Shown here: in pieces, positions 54,355 through 62,554 of the stretch
How positions within the stretch are numbered: position 1 is the first letter of the stretch
Layout: each line of letters opens with the position of its first letter
Assembly: GCF_000829455.1 (NCBI RefSeq)
Contig: NZ_JXAK01000028.1
Coordinates: 24,489-88,488, forward strand
DNA: 64,000 bases
Origin: Gordoniibacillus kamchatkensis
Lineage (GTDB): Bacteria > Bacillota > Bacilli > Paenibacillales > NBRC-103111
Reading direction: 5' to 3'
The notes under the pieces: generated by a model
The model's database searches: none
Seen by the model: only the letters and a program-made list of their open reading frames with translations
What the model was told of the DNA's origin: nothing
Position numbers and translations under genes: made by a program

Positions 54355-54990
54355 TCAGTCTTCGCTTCCCGCCTCTTTATAATGGCTAATATCCCCATGC
54401 AAAATGATTTCCGGTTGATTCATCCCGATCTCAACCTTGCATAAACATGCCGGATGGATGTACGGAGGATTCCAGATCCGGTTCAGCGGGCGGTCTTCAA
54501 AATGGGCCATCAATAGCTTGACTACTACGGTGTGCGTCACGATTAAAATAGATTTGTCCTCGTTTTCGCCAATTATGCGGTGCAATTGGTCGACGGCGCG
54601 CCGGGAAACCTCCTGAAACGTTTCGCTTCCCGGCACGCGAAATTGGCCCGGATCGTTCCAGAAATAATCCAATTGCTCCGGATAGAGCTGCTTAACCTCG
54701 GTTTGAGTCAGGCCTTCCCAGATTCCCAAATGAATCTCCATCAAAGCGCCGCTTTCCATGATGTCAAGGTCCCTTGCGCCTCTTATGAGTTCAGCTGTTT
54801 TGCGAGCCCTGGGACTTGAGCTTGAGAAAATGGTATCGATTCGCTCATTTCGGAGCGATTCCCCTAACCATTCGGCTTGTTTCGTTCCGAGCTCCGTTAG
54901 GGGGGAGTCCTGATGGCCTTGAAATCTATGCTCGACATTCCATGCGGTCTGCCCGTGTCTAACTATGTAAATGGTAGTTTTTCCGCTCAT
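54355..54990 (-). CDS. Histidine phosphatase (phosphoglycerate-mutase-like)
   Basis: A 211-residue protein of the branch-1 histidine phosphatase superfamily. The catalytic RHG motif is IYIVRHGQTAWN (His12 region), with the second catalytic His in ILIVTHTVVVKLL and the Glu in LMEIHLGIWEG. AGAGGG precedes the ATG. Substrate is uncertain: relatives include broad-specificity phosphatases, alpha-ribazole phosphatase and phosphoserine phosphatase. The gene is monocistronic. Confidence 0.9.
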   Translation of the reverse strand: MSGKTTIYIVRHGQTAWNVEHRFQGHQDSPLTELGTKQAEWLGESLRNERIDTIFSSSSPRARKTAELIRGARDLDIMESGALMEIHLGIWEGLTQTEVKQLYPEQLDYFWNDPGQFRVPGSETFQEVSRRAVDQLHRIIGENEDKSILIVTHTVVVKLLMAHFEDRPLNRIWNPPYIHPACLCKVEIGMNQPEIILHGDISHYKEAGSED

Positions 54991-55016
54991 CGCCGAACCC
55001 TCTTTTCATGAGGCAG

Positions 55017-55052
55017 GGACTCCTTCAGCAGCAAGGAGTCCCGTTTTTTTTG
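55017..55052 (+). terminator. Strong plus-oriented terminator
   Basis: GGGACTCCTT and AAGGAGTCCC pair around CAGCAGC and are followed by GTTTTTTTT. Neighbouring genes are on the minus strand, so it may insulate against antisense transcription. Confidence 0.7.
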
Positions 55053-55092
55053 CTTTGGCACCGTTAAAGTTTGTCGTAAGTAATGATTTCTT

Positions 55093-55386
55093 TCATTTCT
55101 TCGGCACGATCGCCTGCATAGGATGGAACTCCGTGTTCATTAACCCCGCCCGGATAGCAGGATCGTCCTGAATAAAGGCGCGGATCTGTTCTTCACTGTC
55201 TGCCTCCACAATCCCCAGGCCGTAGAAGCCTCCGGGGGCCTGCACCGGACCAAACACCAGAACATGGCCCCTGTCCATCAGATCTGTCCAGTAAGCGATA
55301 TGCCGGCCCATAATCTCCCTTTCCGCTTCCGTCATGTCCTGCGCGAATGTAGGTCTCTTCGGCGGATACTTGATCATGAAATGCAT
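55093..55386 (-). CDS. YciI-like protein
   Basis: A 97-residue protein starting MHFMIKYPPKRPTFAQDMT, with GRHIAYWTDLMDRGHVLVFGPV and GGFYGLGIVEADSEEQIRAFIQDDPAIRAG, a standard YCII-family sequence including the conserved His and Asp. Start 55386 is chosen by family length; in-frame ATG 55395 and GTG 55401 are possible. The last gene of an AraC-VOC-YciI series on the minus strand. Biochemical role unknown. Confidence 0.85.
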   Translation of the reverse strand: MHFMIKYPPKRPTFAQDMTEAEREIMGRHIAYWTDLMDRGHVLVFGPVQAPGGFYGLGIVEADSEEQIRAFIQDDPAIRAGLMNTEFHPMQAIVPKK

Positions 55387-55417
55387 GTTCTCCATCCTCA
55401 CTGTTCATGTCAACTAT

Positions 55418-55786
55418 TTATGCCATACTCTGGATGCCGATTCGATTTCCTTCCGTGTCGATAAACAGAGCCACATAGCCAGCCATATCGGAAAGGAACG
55501 TTTTCGGCATCAGGATGCTTCCTCCCGATCCCTCAACCTTGCCCAGTACCGCATTCAGGTCGTTGCCGCCGTTCAAGTACACGACGGGGCCCGCATGTCC
55601 CGGCATATAATCCGGCCCCTGCACTAAAGCTCCGTTATTATGCGAATCCTCAACGCTGAAAAAAGCATAGCGCAATTCGCCCATCTCCAGCTCTTCCATC
55701 GGCATGTCCAGGATCGCGGAATAAAACGCTTTAGCCCGCTCCAAGCTGGAGACCGGAATTTCCACCCAATTCAACAAATGTTTCAT
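55418..55786 (-). CDS. VOC-superfamily protein
   Basis: A 122-residue glyoxalase-fold protein (LLNWVEIPVSSLERAKAFYSAILDM; LFIDTEGNRIGIQSM), start 55786 behind AGGAGGG. It is clearly paralogous to the protein at 7490-7855 (shared WVEIPV, ERAKAFY, NGALVQGP, DTEGNRIG). It lies 77 bp after an AraC regulator gene, so it is probably inducible by the ligand of that regulator. Substrate unknown. Confidence 0.87.
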   Translation of the reverse strand: MKHLLNWVEIPVSSLERAKAFYSAILDMPMEELEMGELRYAFFSVEDSHNNGALVQGPDYMPGHAGPVVYLNGGNDLNAVLGKVEGSGGSILMPKTFLSDMAGYVALFIDTEGNRIGIQSMA

Positions 55787-55863
55787 ACTCGAACCCTCCT
55801 GAAAGATGTTTGTCCACATCTTATCAGTGCGGCGCCCGATTGTATTGTAAAAATGGGAACAAC

Positions 55864-56682
55864 TTATTCATTGAAAAAAATCGTTCCCAGACGGTTGCTC
55901 CGGCGAATATAGTCCCCCGGCGTAATGCCGGTGAACTTCTTGAACTCCTTGATCAAATGGGACTGGTCGTGATAATCGCCATCGCTTCGGACCGCTGCCG
56001 GATTAAGATTGAGGTTTTTGTAGATCCGGTTAAATCGGACAAGACAGCTGTATTCCTTCGGGCTCAGGCCGACATAATCCGCAAATTTGGCGGTCAGGTA
56101 CCTGCGGGAGCAGCCGATCTCGTCACAGATGTCGTTTATTCGGATCAATCCTCCGGTTGCCACGATACGGTCCACGGCATAATCGGTAATCGGATCCGAC
56201 CTGATCAGTGCGTCAAGCCTTTGCAATAAAAATTGCTGCAAGAACTGGACTTTGCCGTCCAGGTCCTGCAGCTCGGAAATTCGTTCCTGAAGCTTCCAGC
56301 CAGGCCAATTGAACACGCTTTGCGAGTCGAAGATGCCGTCGGTGAGTTCGTTTAGAGCGATCGCGAAAAAACGGTACGCTCCCTGCGGCTTGAATTCGAC
56401 GCATAAATTGCCGTATTCGAGATCGCTGTCGATGAGGGCGGCCTGCGTCGTTAGCCCGATGACGAAGCAAGAAGCCTCCTGATGTTCACGCTCAACACCG
56501 CCGATTGTACTCCTCATGTTGTTCTTATAAGGAATTACCAGCTTGATTTGACCGTTCGGAGCGATCATGCTGAACTCGCTCTTGGGGAGTCCGGCCTTCG
56601 TCTCGAGTGCGAAAATCGAGCCGATGTAGGGCTGCAGCCGAGGATGAGGCCTGAAGACCTTAAACGAAAGATCCTGCGCCAT
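55864..56682 (-). CDS. AraC-family regulator (DUF6597 N-terminal domain)
   Basis: A 272-residue regulator. The N-terminal half (FKVFRPHPRLQPYIGSIFALE; MIAPNGQIKLVIPYKN; SCFVIGLTTQAAL) is of the DUF6597 sensor type. The C-terminal half has two helix-turn-helix units (IRINDICDEIGCSRRYLTAKFADYVG and YHDQSHLIKEFKKFTGITPGDY). It heads the AraC-VOC-YciI series and presumably activates it. Confidence 0.9.
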   Translation of the reverse strand: MAQDLSFKVFRPHPRLQPYIGSIFALETKAGLPKSEFSMIAPNGQIKLVIPYKNNMRSTIGGVEREHQEASCFVIGLTTQAALIDSDLEYGNLCVEFKPQGAYRFFAIALNELTDGIFDSQSVFNWPGWKLQERISELQDLDGKVQFLQQFLLQRLDALIRSDPITDYAVDRIVATGGLIRINDICDEIGCSRRYLTAKFADYVGLSPKEYSCLVRFNRIYKNLNLNPAAVRSDGDYHDQSHLIKEFKKFTGITPGDYIRRSNRLGTIFFNE

Positions 56683-56802
56683 GTTTCACCGCCTTGGACG
56701 CCTATGAATGAATCGACTTTGTCTATTATAGCACATACCAGGCGGCCCAATCGGAGAAAGTGTGCGGTTCGTTTCGTAGACTCACCGCTCGGCTGCGGGG
56801 GC

Positions 56803-57816
56803 TCACTTGCCCACAGTCTCGCTGTACAGCCGGCACTCGGCGCGCCATGCGGCGCCGGGCGCCAGCATGACGATTCCGGTTTGCTCCGGCGGCAGGCCGG
56901 AGTTCGGAGCGTTGACCAGCATCGATTGCGGTTCCGGGCAGAAAAAGCCCGGCGTTGCGTTGTTGTTCCAGATCATCCACTGCTTGTACGCCGGGTCGGC
57001 TTCGTAGACGAGACGAATACCAAGCTTCGTGTCGGTCAGTGTCATGAGATGGACGCCGTTTACCGGCACAGCCGTGTAATGGTTATCCATCGAGCCGAAG
57101 AACGGGTACACGCCGGTGGACGCCATCAGCTCTTCGTCCCGCGTCAGCGGCTGGAAGTTCCCCGTAGGCAGCATCCGATCGTTCATTTCCCAGCGGTTGC
57201 CGATCGAAAGCTTCAGCTTGTAGTCGTCCGCGCTGCCGTCCGGAGCGAACGGGGCGTTAACCGAGGTGTGGAACGCAACCATGCAAGGCATCGGCTCGCC
57301 GCCTTCGTTCGTTACTTCCACCGCTTGATGAAGCCCTTGCTCCGACAACGTGTAACGGATGCGGAACCGGAACCGGTGCGGAAAATGGCTATAAACCGGG
57401 TGCGCTTCGTCGACGTTCTGCTCGATCTCCACGAAGCTGCTTTCCTCCGCGGCGCCGAAACCCGTCACGTTCCAAGGAATGTCGTACAAGAACCCGTGCA
57501 GATGGTTGTTCCGTTGCGTCTCGTTAACCGGGAATTTGTACGTCTTGCCGCCGAGCGTAAACGTGCCGTCCTCGAACCGGTTCGGCGGGAACAGCACCGG
57601 GATGCCGTGGATAACCGGGCGGTTTTTGAACGCTTCCAGTTCCTCTGCCCCCGGTTCGTGCAAAAACCGCAGCCCGTGCTCCGTGTCGCGCAGCGCGATC
57701 AGGTTGCCGCCGGTATCCGGCAGCAGCGCCGCCTCGTACCGTCCGGCCTTGAGCCAGACGGCGCGCTCCCCGTAATAATCCGCTTCCCATGCTTTAGCGT
57801 TATCGTTTGCAGCCAC
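56803..57816 (-). CDS. Aldose 1-epimerase (mutarotase) family protein
   Basis: A 337-residue beta-supersandwich sugar epimerase. GTG 57816 is chosen since GGGGAGG precedes it. The active-site His is in NETQRNNHLHGFLYD and another in VAFHTSVNAPF; the catalytic Glu probably lies in LPPEQTGIVML. It interconverts anomers of a sugar, preparing it for catabolism. It is 32 bp behind the GH2 glycosidase gene and clearly co-transcribed, so the sugar is likely the product of that hydrolase. Confidence 0.87.
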   Translation of the reverse strand: MAANDNAKAWEADYYGERAVWLKAGRYEAALLPDTGGNLIALRDTEHGLRFLHEPGAEELEAFKNRPVIHGIPVLFPPNRFEDGTFTLGGKTYKFPVNETQRNNHLHGFLYDIPWNVTGFGAAEESSFVEIEQNVDEAHPVYSHFPHRFRFRIRYTLSEQGLHQAVEVTNEGGEPMPCMVAFHTSVNAPFAPDGSADDYKLKLSIGNRWEMNDRMLPTGNFQPLTRDEELMASTGVYPFFGSMDNHYTAVPVNGVHLMTLTDTKLGIRLVYEADPAYKQWMIWNNNATPGFFCPEPQSMLVNAPNSGLPPEQTGIVMLAPGAAWRAECRLYSETVGK

Positions 57817-57848
57817 TGGATGAGTACCTCCCCACAATTCAGCCGTCG

Positions 57849-59606
57849 TCACTTAAAGGTGTCGTTAATTTCCTTGATTTGCTCAAGAGGCACTTTCGGT
57901 TTCCGGTCGTAAGTGAGCAAACCGTTGATTTCCTGTTCGACGTCCGTAAGCTGAGTATAGCAGAAACCTTGGACGTGCGGCGAGTCGATCAGCGGTTCGG
58001 TTACGGCGCGGTAGCGCTCGAGGAAATCTTCCTCGTTCGTCGCGGCCGAATAGCCCCAGCCTTCCCAATCGCTCTTCTTGAACGAAATGCCGCCGTATTC
58101 GGAGACGACGATGGGCGCGCCTTCGTACGGGAAGCCGGGCACGTGGATCCAGCGGCGGGCCGGGCGCGAGCCGACCGCCGATTCGACGCTGGCATAGCGC
58201 TCAGCCAGCACTTCGCGCCGGCTTTCGTAATCGTGAATCGTGCAAATGTCCGATTTCACATGCTCCCAGCCGTCGTTGGAAATGACCGGCCGTGTGCCGT
58301 CGAGCGAACGGGTCAGATGGTACATGGCGAGCGCGTGCTGCTGCTGGAACTCGTCGACGAGAATATTCGGCACGCCCCAGCTTTCGTTGATCGGCACCCA
58401 GGCGACGATGCTCGGATGGTTGTAGTCGCGCTCGACCGCTTCCTGCCATTCGCTCGTCATGCGCCGCACATATTGCTCCGAATAAGCGCAGGCGTTCGCC
58501 ATTTCGCCCCATACGAGCAGCCCGAGCCGGTCGGCCCAGTACAAATAGCGCGGGTCTTCGATTTTTTGATGCTTGCGCGCGCCGTTGAAGCCCATCGCCT
58601 TCGTCAGCTCGACGTCCTGGCGCAGCGCGTCGTCCGTCGGTGCGGTCAGCACTCCGTCCGGGAAATATCCTTGATCCAGCACCATTTTGAGCGGATACGG
58701 GCGGTTGTTGAGACAGATGCGGCCGTCTTCGATGGAAATTTTGCGCATGCCGAAATAGCTTTCGACGCGGTCCGTCTCCGTGCCGGCTTGCAGCAGCGTG
58801 AACCGGACATCGTACAAATTCGGCCGGCCGGGCGACCACCAGCGCCCTTCGCTATGGTCGTTGTAGTCGTGCAGCCCGATCCGGAAGCGGGTTTCCTCAT
58901 GCTCGATGCGGCGCGTCTCTTCCGCTACCGTCTCGCCTTGATAGGTGACCAGCGTATGCAGCAGCACGTCGCGGCCGGCCGGCTCGCCGGCGACAAACAC
59001 GCGGATGCCGATCTCGTTCGTGTCGATGTCGGGCGTCATTTTGACATGGCTGAGGTGAATATCGGGCACGGCTTCGAGCCACACCGTCTGCCAGATGCCG
59101 GTCGTACGGGTGTAGAAGATCGAGGCCGAATGCTCTTTCCAATACTGCTTGCCGCGCGGCAGCGTCATGTCCTTATGATAGTCGACCGCTTTGACGACGA
59201 TGTCGGCACGACCATGCTCATCCAGTAAAGGCGTAATATCGGCTGAAAACGGCGTATGGCCGCCGCTGTGGCGTGCCGCCTGCGTGCCGTTCACCCACAC
59301 CGTTGCATCGTAATCGACCGCGCCAAAATGCAGCAGCACCCGCTTGTCTTGCCGGAATTCGGCGGGGATATCGACCTGCTTGCGGTACCAGACGACGTCG
59401 TGGAAGCCGGTCTCGCCGATGCCGCTCAGCTTGCTCTGCGGGCAGAACGGTACCGTAATGCGCCGGCTGAGCGGCGCGCCGCGGTGCCAGCCTTCGCGTT
59501 CGCCGGTGCGGGCGTCGTCAAATTCGAACTCCCATTCGCCGTTCAAATTGATCCATTCGTTGCGGACAAACTGCGGACGAGGGTACTCGGGACGGGGTAA
59601 TGACAT
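57849..59606 (-). CDS. Glycoside hydrolase family 2 protein
   Basis: A 585-residue enzyme with the GH2 order: sugar-binding jelly roll (residues 15-180; FHDVVWYRKQVDIP, VDYDATVWVNGTQAARHSGGHTPF), immunoglobulin-like domain (180-275), and TIM barrel (280-585). The acid/base Glu is in WVPINESWG and the nucleophile Glu in IVVSEYGG. No signal peptide, so it acts inside the cell on imported oligosaccharides; beta-galactosidase, glucuronidase or mannosidase-type activity cannot be distinguished. AGGAGTG precedes the ATG. Divergent from an ArsR-type regulator. Confidence 0.92.
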   Translation of the reverse strand: MSLPRPEYPRPQFVRNEWINLNGEWEFEFDDARTGEREGWHRGAPLSRRITVPFCPQSKLSGIGETGFHDVVWYRKQVDIPAEFRQDKRVLLHFGAVDYDATVWVNGTQAARHSGGHTPFSADITPLLDEHGRADIVVKAVDYHKDMTLPRGKQYWKEHSASIFYTRTTGIWQTVWLEAVPDIHLSHVKMTPDIDTNEIGIRVFVAGEPAGRDVLLHTLVTYQGETVAEETRRIEHEETRFRIGLHDYNDHSEGRWWSPGRPNLYDVRFTLLQAGTETDRVESYFGMRKISIEDGRICLNNRPYPLKMVLDQGYFPDGVLTAPTDDALRQDVELTKAMGFNGARKHQKIEDPRYLYWADRLGLLVWGEMANACAYSEQYVRRMTSEWQEAVERDYNHPSIVAWVPINESWGVPNILVDEFQQQHALAMYHLTRSLDGTRPVISNDGWEHVKSDICTIHDYESRREVLAERYASVESAVGSRPARRWIHVPGFPYEGAPIVVSEYGGISFKKSDWEGWGYSAATNEEDFLERYRAVTEPLIDSPHVQGFCYTQLTDVEQEINGLLTYDRKPKVPLEQIKEINDTFK

Positions 59607-59649
59607 CGTATCACTCCTAGTGTATTATGTAATTGCAATATATATTGTG

Positions 59650-59680
59650 ATTTTACAATGATGATTGCGCATTGTAAACT
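59650..59680. promoter_or_regulatory. Two overlapping divergent promoters sharing one operator
   Basis: TTTACAAT (59652-59659) and ATTGTAAA (59671-59678) form a perfect 8-bp inverted repeat with an 11-bp spacer. On the plus strand it supplies -35 TTTACA, a 17-bp spacer and -10 TAAACT for the regulator gene. On the minus strand it supplies -35 TTTACA, 17 bp and -10 TAAAAT for the GH2 operon. A protein bound to the repeat would cover both promoters. Confidence 0.7.
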
Positions 59681-59714
59681 AGCTTCATCGAAAAAAGTTT
59701 AGGGGGTACTCACG

Positions 59715-60632
59715 TTGTCGCAAGGAACGGAACGAACGAAGCGGGTGCCGCCCGCCCAAATCCAGGAAGTGGCGAAGGCGCTGTCCGGCGATTTGCGCCT
59801 GCGCATTCTGGAGACGCTCGGCGACCGGACGATGAGCGTCTCGCAGCTGGCGGAGGGGCTGGGCGTGGCGCAGCCGACCGTCTCGATCAACATGCAAATT
59901 CTCGAGCAAGCGGGACTGGTGACGACGACGCAGGGGGCGAATCGCGAGAAGCTGTGCAGCCGCTCCTGCGACGACGTCCGGTTCGAGCTGCCGAACGCGC
60001 CGGGCGATGCGCTCCACGAGCTGGAGGAGATCGTCATGCCGGTCGGCTTGTACACGAGCTGCTCGGTGCAGCCGACATGCGGACTTGCCGGCATGGACGG
60101 CATTATCGGCTGCCCCGACGACCCGCGCTCGTTTTATTTACCGGAGCGTGCGGGGGCGGAGCTGCTCTGGTTCAGCGGAGCGGGCTACGTCGAGTACCGT
60201 TTTCCGAATCCGGTGCCGCCGGAGCTGCCGCTCAAAGGGCTGCGCATCAGCGCCGAGCTGTGCTCGGAGGCGATCGGTTTTAACGAAGAGTGGCCTTCGG
60301 ACATTACGCTGTACGTGAACGGCAAACGGATCGGCACAGTGACGCCGGGCGGGGATTACGGACAGGAGCGCGGCAAGCTGACCCCGACGTGGTGGGCGTA
60401 CGGTACGCAGCACGGGGACTTGTACGAATGGAGAATCGAGGGGGACGGCTGCTACGTCGGGAAGCAGCGGACGGCGGATACGACACTGGACGAGCTCGAG
60501 CTGCATTTTCTCCGTCCGATTCTGGTGCGGTTCGAGGTGGAGCCGGATGCGCCGAACTGCCGCGGCCTGAACTTGTTCGGCGAGCAGTTCGGCAATTACA
60601 GCCAAGCGATCAAAATGACGTTCGTGAAGTAG
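59715..60632 (+). CDS. ArsR-type winged-helix regulator with a large C-terminal domain
   Basis: A 305-residue regulator beginning at TTG 59715, with AGGGGG upstream. Residues 12-85 are an ArsR-like winged helix (EVAKALSGDLRLRILETLGDRTMSVSQLAEGLGVAQPTVSINMQILEQAGLV). Residues 100-305 are a domain I cannot assign, probably beta-rich. It has three spaced Cys (LYTSCSVQPTCGLAGMDGIIGC) and later YVEYRFPNPVPPE, LYVNGKRIG and a C-terminal LNLFGEQFGNYSQAIKM. It likely senses a sugar or metal and represses the divergent GH2-epimerase operon. Confidence 0.83.
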   Translation: MSQGTERTKRVPPAQIQEVAKALSGDLRLRILETLGDRTMSVSQLAEGLGVAQPTVSINMQILEQAGLVTTTQGANREKLCSRSCDDVRFELPNAPGDALHELEEIVMPVGLYTSCSVQPTCGLAGMDGIIGCPDDPRSFYLPERAGAELLWFSGAGYVEYRFPNPVPPELPLKGLRISAELCSEAIGFNEEWPSDITLYVNGKRIGTVTPGGDYGQERGKLTPTWWAYGTQHGDLYEWRIEGDGCYVGKQRTADTTLDELELHFLRPILVRFEVEPDAPNCRGLNLFGEQFGNYSQAIKMTFVK

Positions 60633-60641
60633 CGCGGCTGT

Positions 60642-61193
60642 TCACACCCGTTCAAGCGGCCGATGCGGCGGCGGAGGGAGCGAGACGCGGATCGGATCGC
60701 CGGGCCGAACGTCGCCGCCGGTAATGACGATGCCCATAATGCCGGCTTTGCGGATAATATTGCCGTGCTCGTCGCGGTCAAGCACCGCCGCCAGCAAGCC
60801 TTGTTGAAAACGGTCCAGCTGCGGGCACGGATTGCGCAAGCCGGTCACTTCCACCACAGCCTCGCTGCCCAGCTGCAGCCTCGTGCCGACAGGCAGCTTC
60901 AGCAGCTCGACGCCGCGCGTCGTAATATTTTCGCCCATTTGCCCCGCCGTTACGGAGAAACCAGCAGCCTGCAGCTCATCGTGCAGCTCCCCGTGGATGA
61001 GGTGCACCTGGCGTAAATTCGGCTGGGTCGGATCCTGCGCTACCCGCGACCGATGCTTGACCGTGGCGCCCATGTGCGCGTCTCCCTCGACGCCGAGCCC
61101 GGCGAGAAGCCGGATGCCGGCCTCGTTCGTTTTGCTGAACGTATGCGCGGCGCTGCGGCTTACCGCCGCCACTGTTCCAATTGCAAGTTCCAT
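60642..61193 (-). CDS. MOSC-domain protein
   Basis: A 183-residue protein of the molybdenum-cofactor sulfurase C-terminal superfamily. Marks: GVEGDAHMGATVKHRSRVAQ, RQVHLIHGELHDEL, AGQMGENITTRGVELLKLPVGTRLQLG and VTGLRNPCPQLDRFQQG, the last with the conserved Cys. Start 61193 is the best ATG. Such proteins handle sulfur or Moco-bound ligands (YiiM/YuaD-like); function here is unproven. It is convergent with the ArsR-type gene, 9 bp apart. Confidence 0.9.
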   Translation of the reverse strand: MELAIGTVAAVSRSAAHTFSKTNEAGIRLLAGLGVEGDAHMGATVKHRSRVAQDPTQPNLRQVHLIHGELHDELQAAGFSVTAGQMGENITTRGVELLKLPVGTRLQLGSEAVVEVTGLRNPCPQLDRFQQGLLAAVLDRDEHGNIIRKAGIMGIVITGGDVRPGDPIRVSLPPPPHRPLERV

Positions 61194-61267
61194 TGCATCC
61201 ACCGCCTCGATGGTTTGTTGGGTAATGCTGATTATAATTTTAAGTCCGTTTGCCAATTTGCACCAGC

Positions 61268-61317
61268 GCAAAAAAAGGGATGGAGAAGCAAGATCGTCTG
61301 CTTCCTCCATCCCTTTT
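61268..61317. terminator. Bidirectional terminator
   Basis: AAAAAGGGATGGAGAAGCA pairs with TGCTTCCTCCATCCCTTTTT, with one bulge. It follows the small minus-strand gene at 61333. Confidence 0.8.
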
Positions 61318-61332
61318 TGCCGTGCTATCGTA

Positions 61333-61650
61333 TTAGCCTCCGAACGCGTCGCGGAACGCTCGCGCCAGCTTCTCCGGCTCGACGTTCCAGAGCGCCGCGA
61401 CTTCGGCGTTAACGTTCTCATCCCACCAATCGGCGAGCGCTTTCCGGTTGCTGCCGTTCTCGGCGATGTACAAAAGGTTTTGCAGCACTTTGCCGACGTA
61501 CAGCTTTTCCGCTTCCGCCATCCGCTCCGGAGGAATGTACACCTTCAGCCGTTTGGCGGCTCGGTACAACTCGCGGGCGCAGGCGCGCCGAACGCCGCGC
61601 ACGGTAGGAAGCTGCTTGGTATGCTTCTCGGCGGGTTTGCCTGTCGTCAT
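61333..61650 (-). CDS. Conserved small protein of unknown function
   Basis: A 105-residue basic protein (GVRRACARELYRAAKRLKVYIPPERM; LQNLLYIAENGSNRKALADWWDENV). Predicted all-helical, no membrane segment. Its length and following terminator support a real gene. I do not recognise the family. Confidence 0.65.
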   Translation of the reverse strand: MTTGKPAEKHTKQLPTVRGVRRACARELYRAAKRLKVYIPPERMAEAEKLYVGKVLQNLLYIAENGSNRKALADWWDENVNAEVAALWNVEPEKLARAFRDAFGG

Positions 61651-61820
61651 CCGTCCGCTCGACTCCTCTCGCTCCTTGGCATCATACGGTTCAGTGTATG
61701 CGGGCGGAGGCGGATGGGCGACGGCGGATGCCGGGTGCTATGCGCCCAAGTTGCGAGCTGCGAGACGTGCAGCGGACGGAAACGTGCCGCCGGTGTGACG
61801 GTACTGCCCGGACGCGCGGC

Positions 61821-62004
61821 GGGCGGCCTGCGATATGGTGGTGTAGGCCGCTGCGCGGCATCGGCCGGTTGCGCAGGCGATTTGGCCTGCGGTGCGTGAT
61901 GCGGGCGGCCTGCGATACGGTGGTGTAGGCCGCTGCGCGGCATCGGCCGGATGCGCAGGCGATTTGGCCTGCGGTGCGTGATGCGGGCGGCCTGCGATGC
62001 GGTG
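61821..62004. repeat. 82-bp GC-rich tandem repeat (about 2.2 copies)
   Basis: The unit starting GGGCGGCCTGCGATA occurs at 61821, 61903 and, partially, 61985, with only one or two differences between copies. Each unit holds GCAGGC and GCCTGC arms able to pair around GATTTG. The third copy is cut off just before the cupredoxin stop codon. Nothing else is visible between 61651 and 62015. Confidence 0.85.
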
Positions 62005-62015
62005 AGACCGGCGGA

Positions 62016-62462
62016 TTAATCGACGACGATATAGCCGATCATCGGCCCGTTATGGGCAGCATCCGGATGATCGGTGCAGATGATGCGGTACGTGCCTTCT
62101 TTCATCGCGGTGAACGAGACGACCGTTTCTTTGCCTTTCTTCACTTCGCCCTTAACGTTCAAACCTTCGATGAAAAACTTATGGGAAGCACCGTTGACGC
62201 CGAGGATGCTGAGATTGATTTTCTCGCCCTTTTTGACCGGGATTGTGCCCGGGTCCCAGCGGTACGCCTCCATCTCTTTGCCGTCCGGCATCGTCGTCTT
62301 GAATTCGCCCGTCACCAAATGAATCGTCCGTTCGCCGCCCATCCCGGCGCTCGCCGCCTTGCTCTCGGAATGCTTCAAATACAAGCCCGTCACGGCAATC
62401 GCGCACAGCAAAATCGCTCCCAGCACGATCTGGCCGCGCCGAATAAACATCACTTTGTTCAT
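62016..62462 (-). CDS. Exported cupredoxin-like copper protein
   Basis: A 148-residue protein with a membrane anchor/signal (QIVLGAILLCAIAVTGLYL, residues 10-28) and a cupredoxin domain. Copper ligands of a type 1 site can be picked out: His in NGASHKFFI, Cys in YRIICTDHP, His just after it and Met in HNGPMIGYIVV. Start 62462 (MNKVMFIRR) is 7 nt from GGGGG; ATG 62468 is an alternative. It should face the outside and carry electrons or bind copper. Immediately downstream, past its stop, is the tandem repeat. Confidence 0.88.
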   Translation of the reverse strand: MNKVMFIRRGQIVLGAILLCAIAVTGLYLKHSESKAASAGMGGERTIHLVTGEFKTTMPDGKEMEAYRWDPGTIPVKKGEKINLSILGVNGASHKFFIEGLNVKGEVKKGKETVVSFTAMKEGTYRIICTDHPDAAHNGPMIGYIVVD

Positions 62463-62554
62463 CGCCATTCCCCCGCTTCCTGAGTTTGTACCATTTGTAT
62501 GCGGGGGGCGGGCCGGACATGCCAAGGATTTGTCCCGCTGGGGGACGGGCATCC

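Noticed and set aside
56482..59228. Two plus-strand frames over 470 codons antisense to the epimerase and GH2 genes
   Set aside because: Both are complements of strongly conserved enzymes and show only Arg/Val/His-rich shadow sequence.
61821..62004. Tandem repeat considered as a CRISPR array
   Set aside because: Units are contiguous without variable spacers, there are only about two copies and no cas genes.
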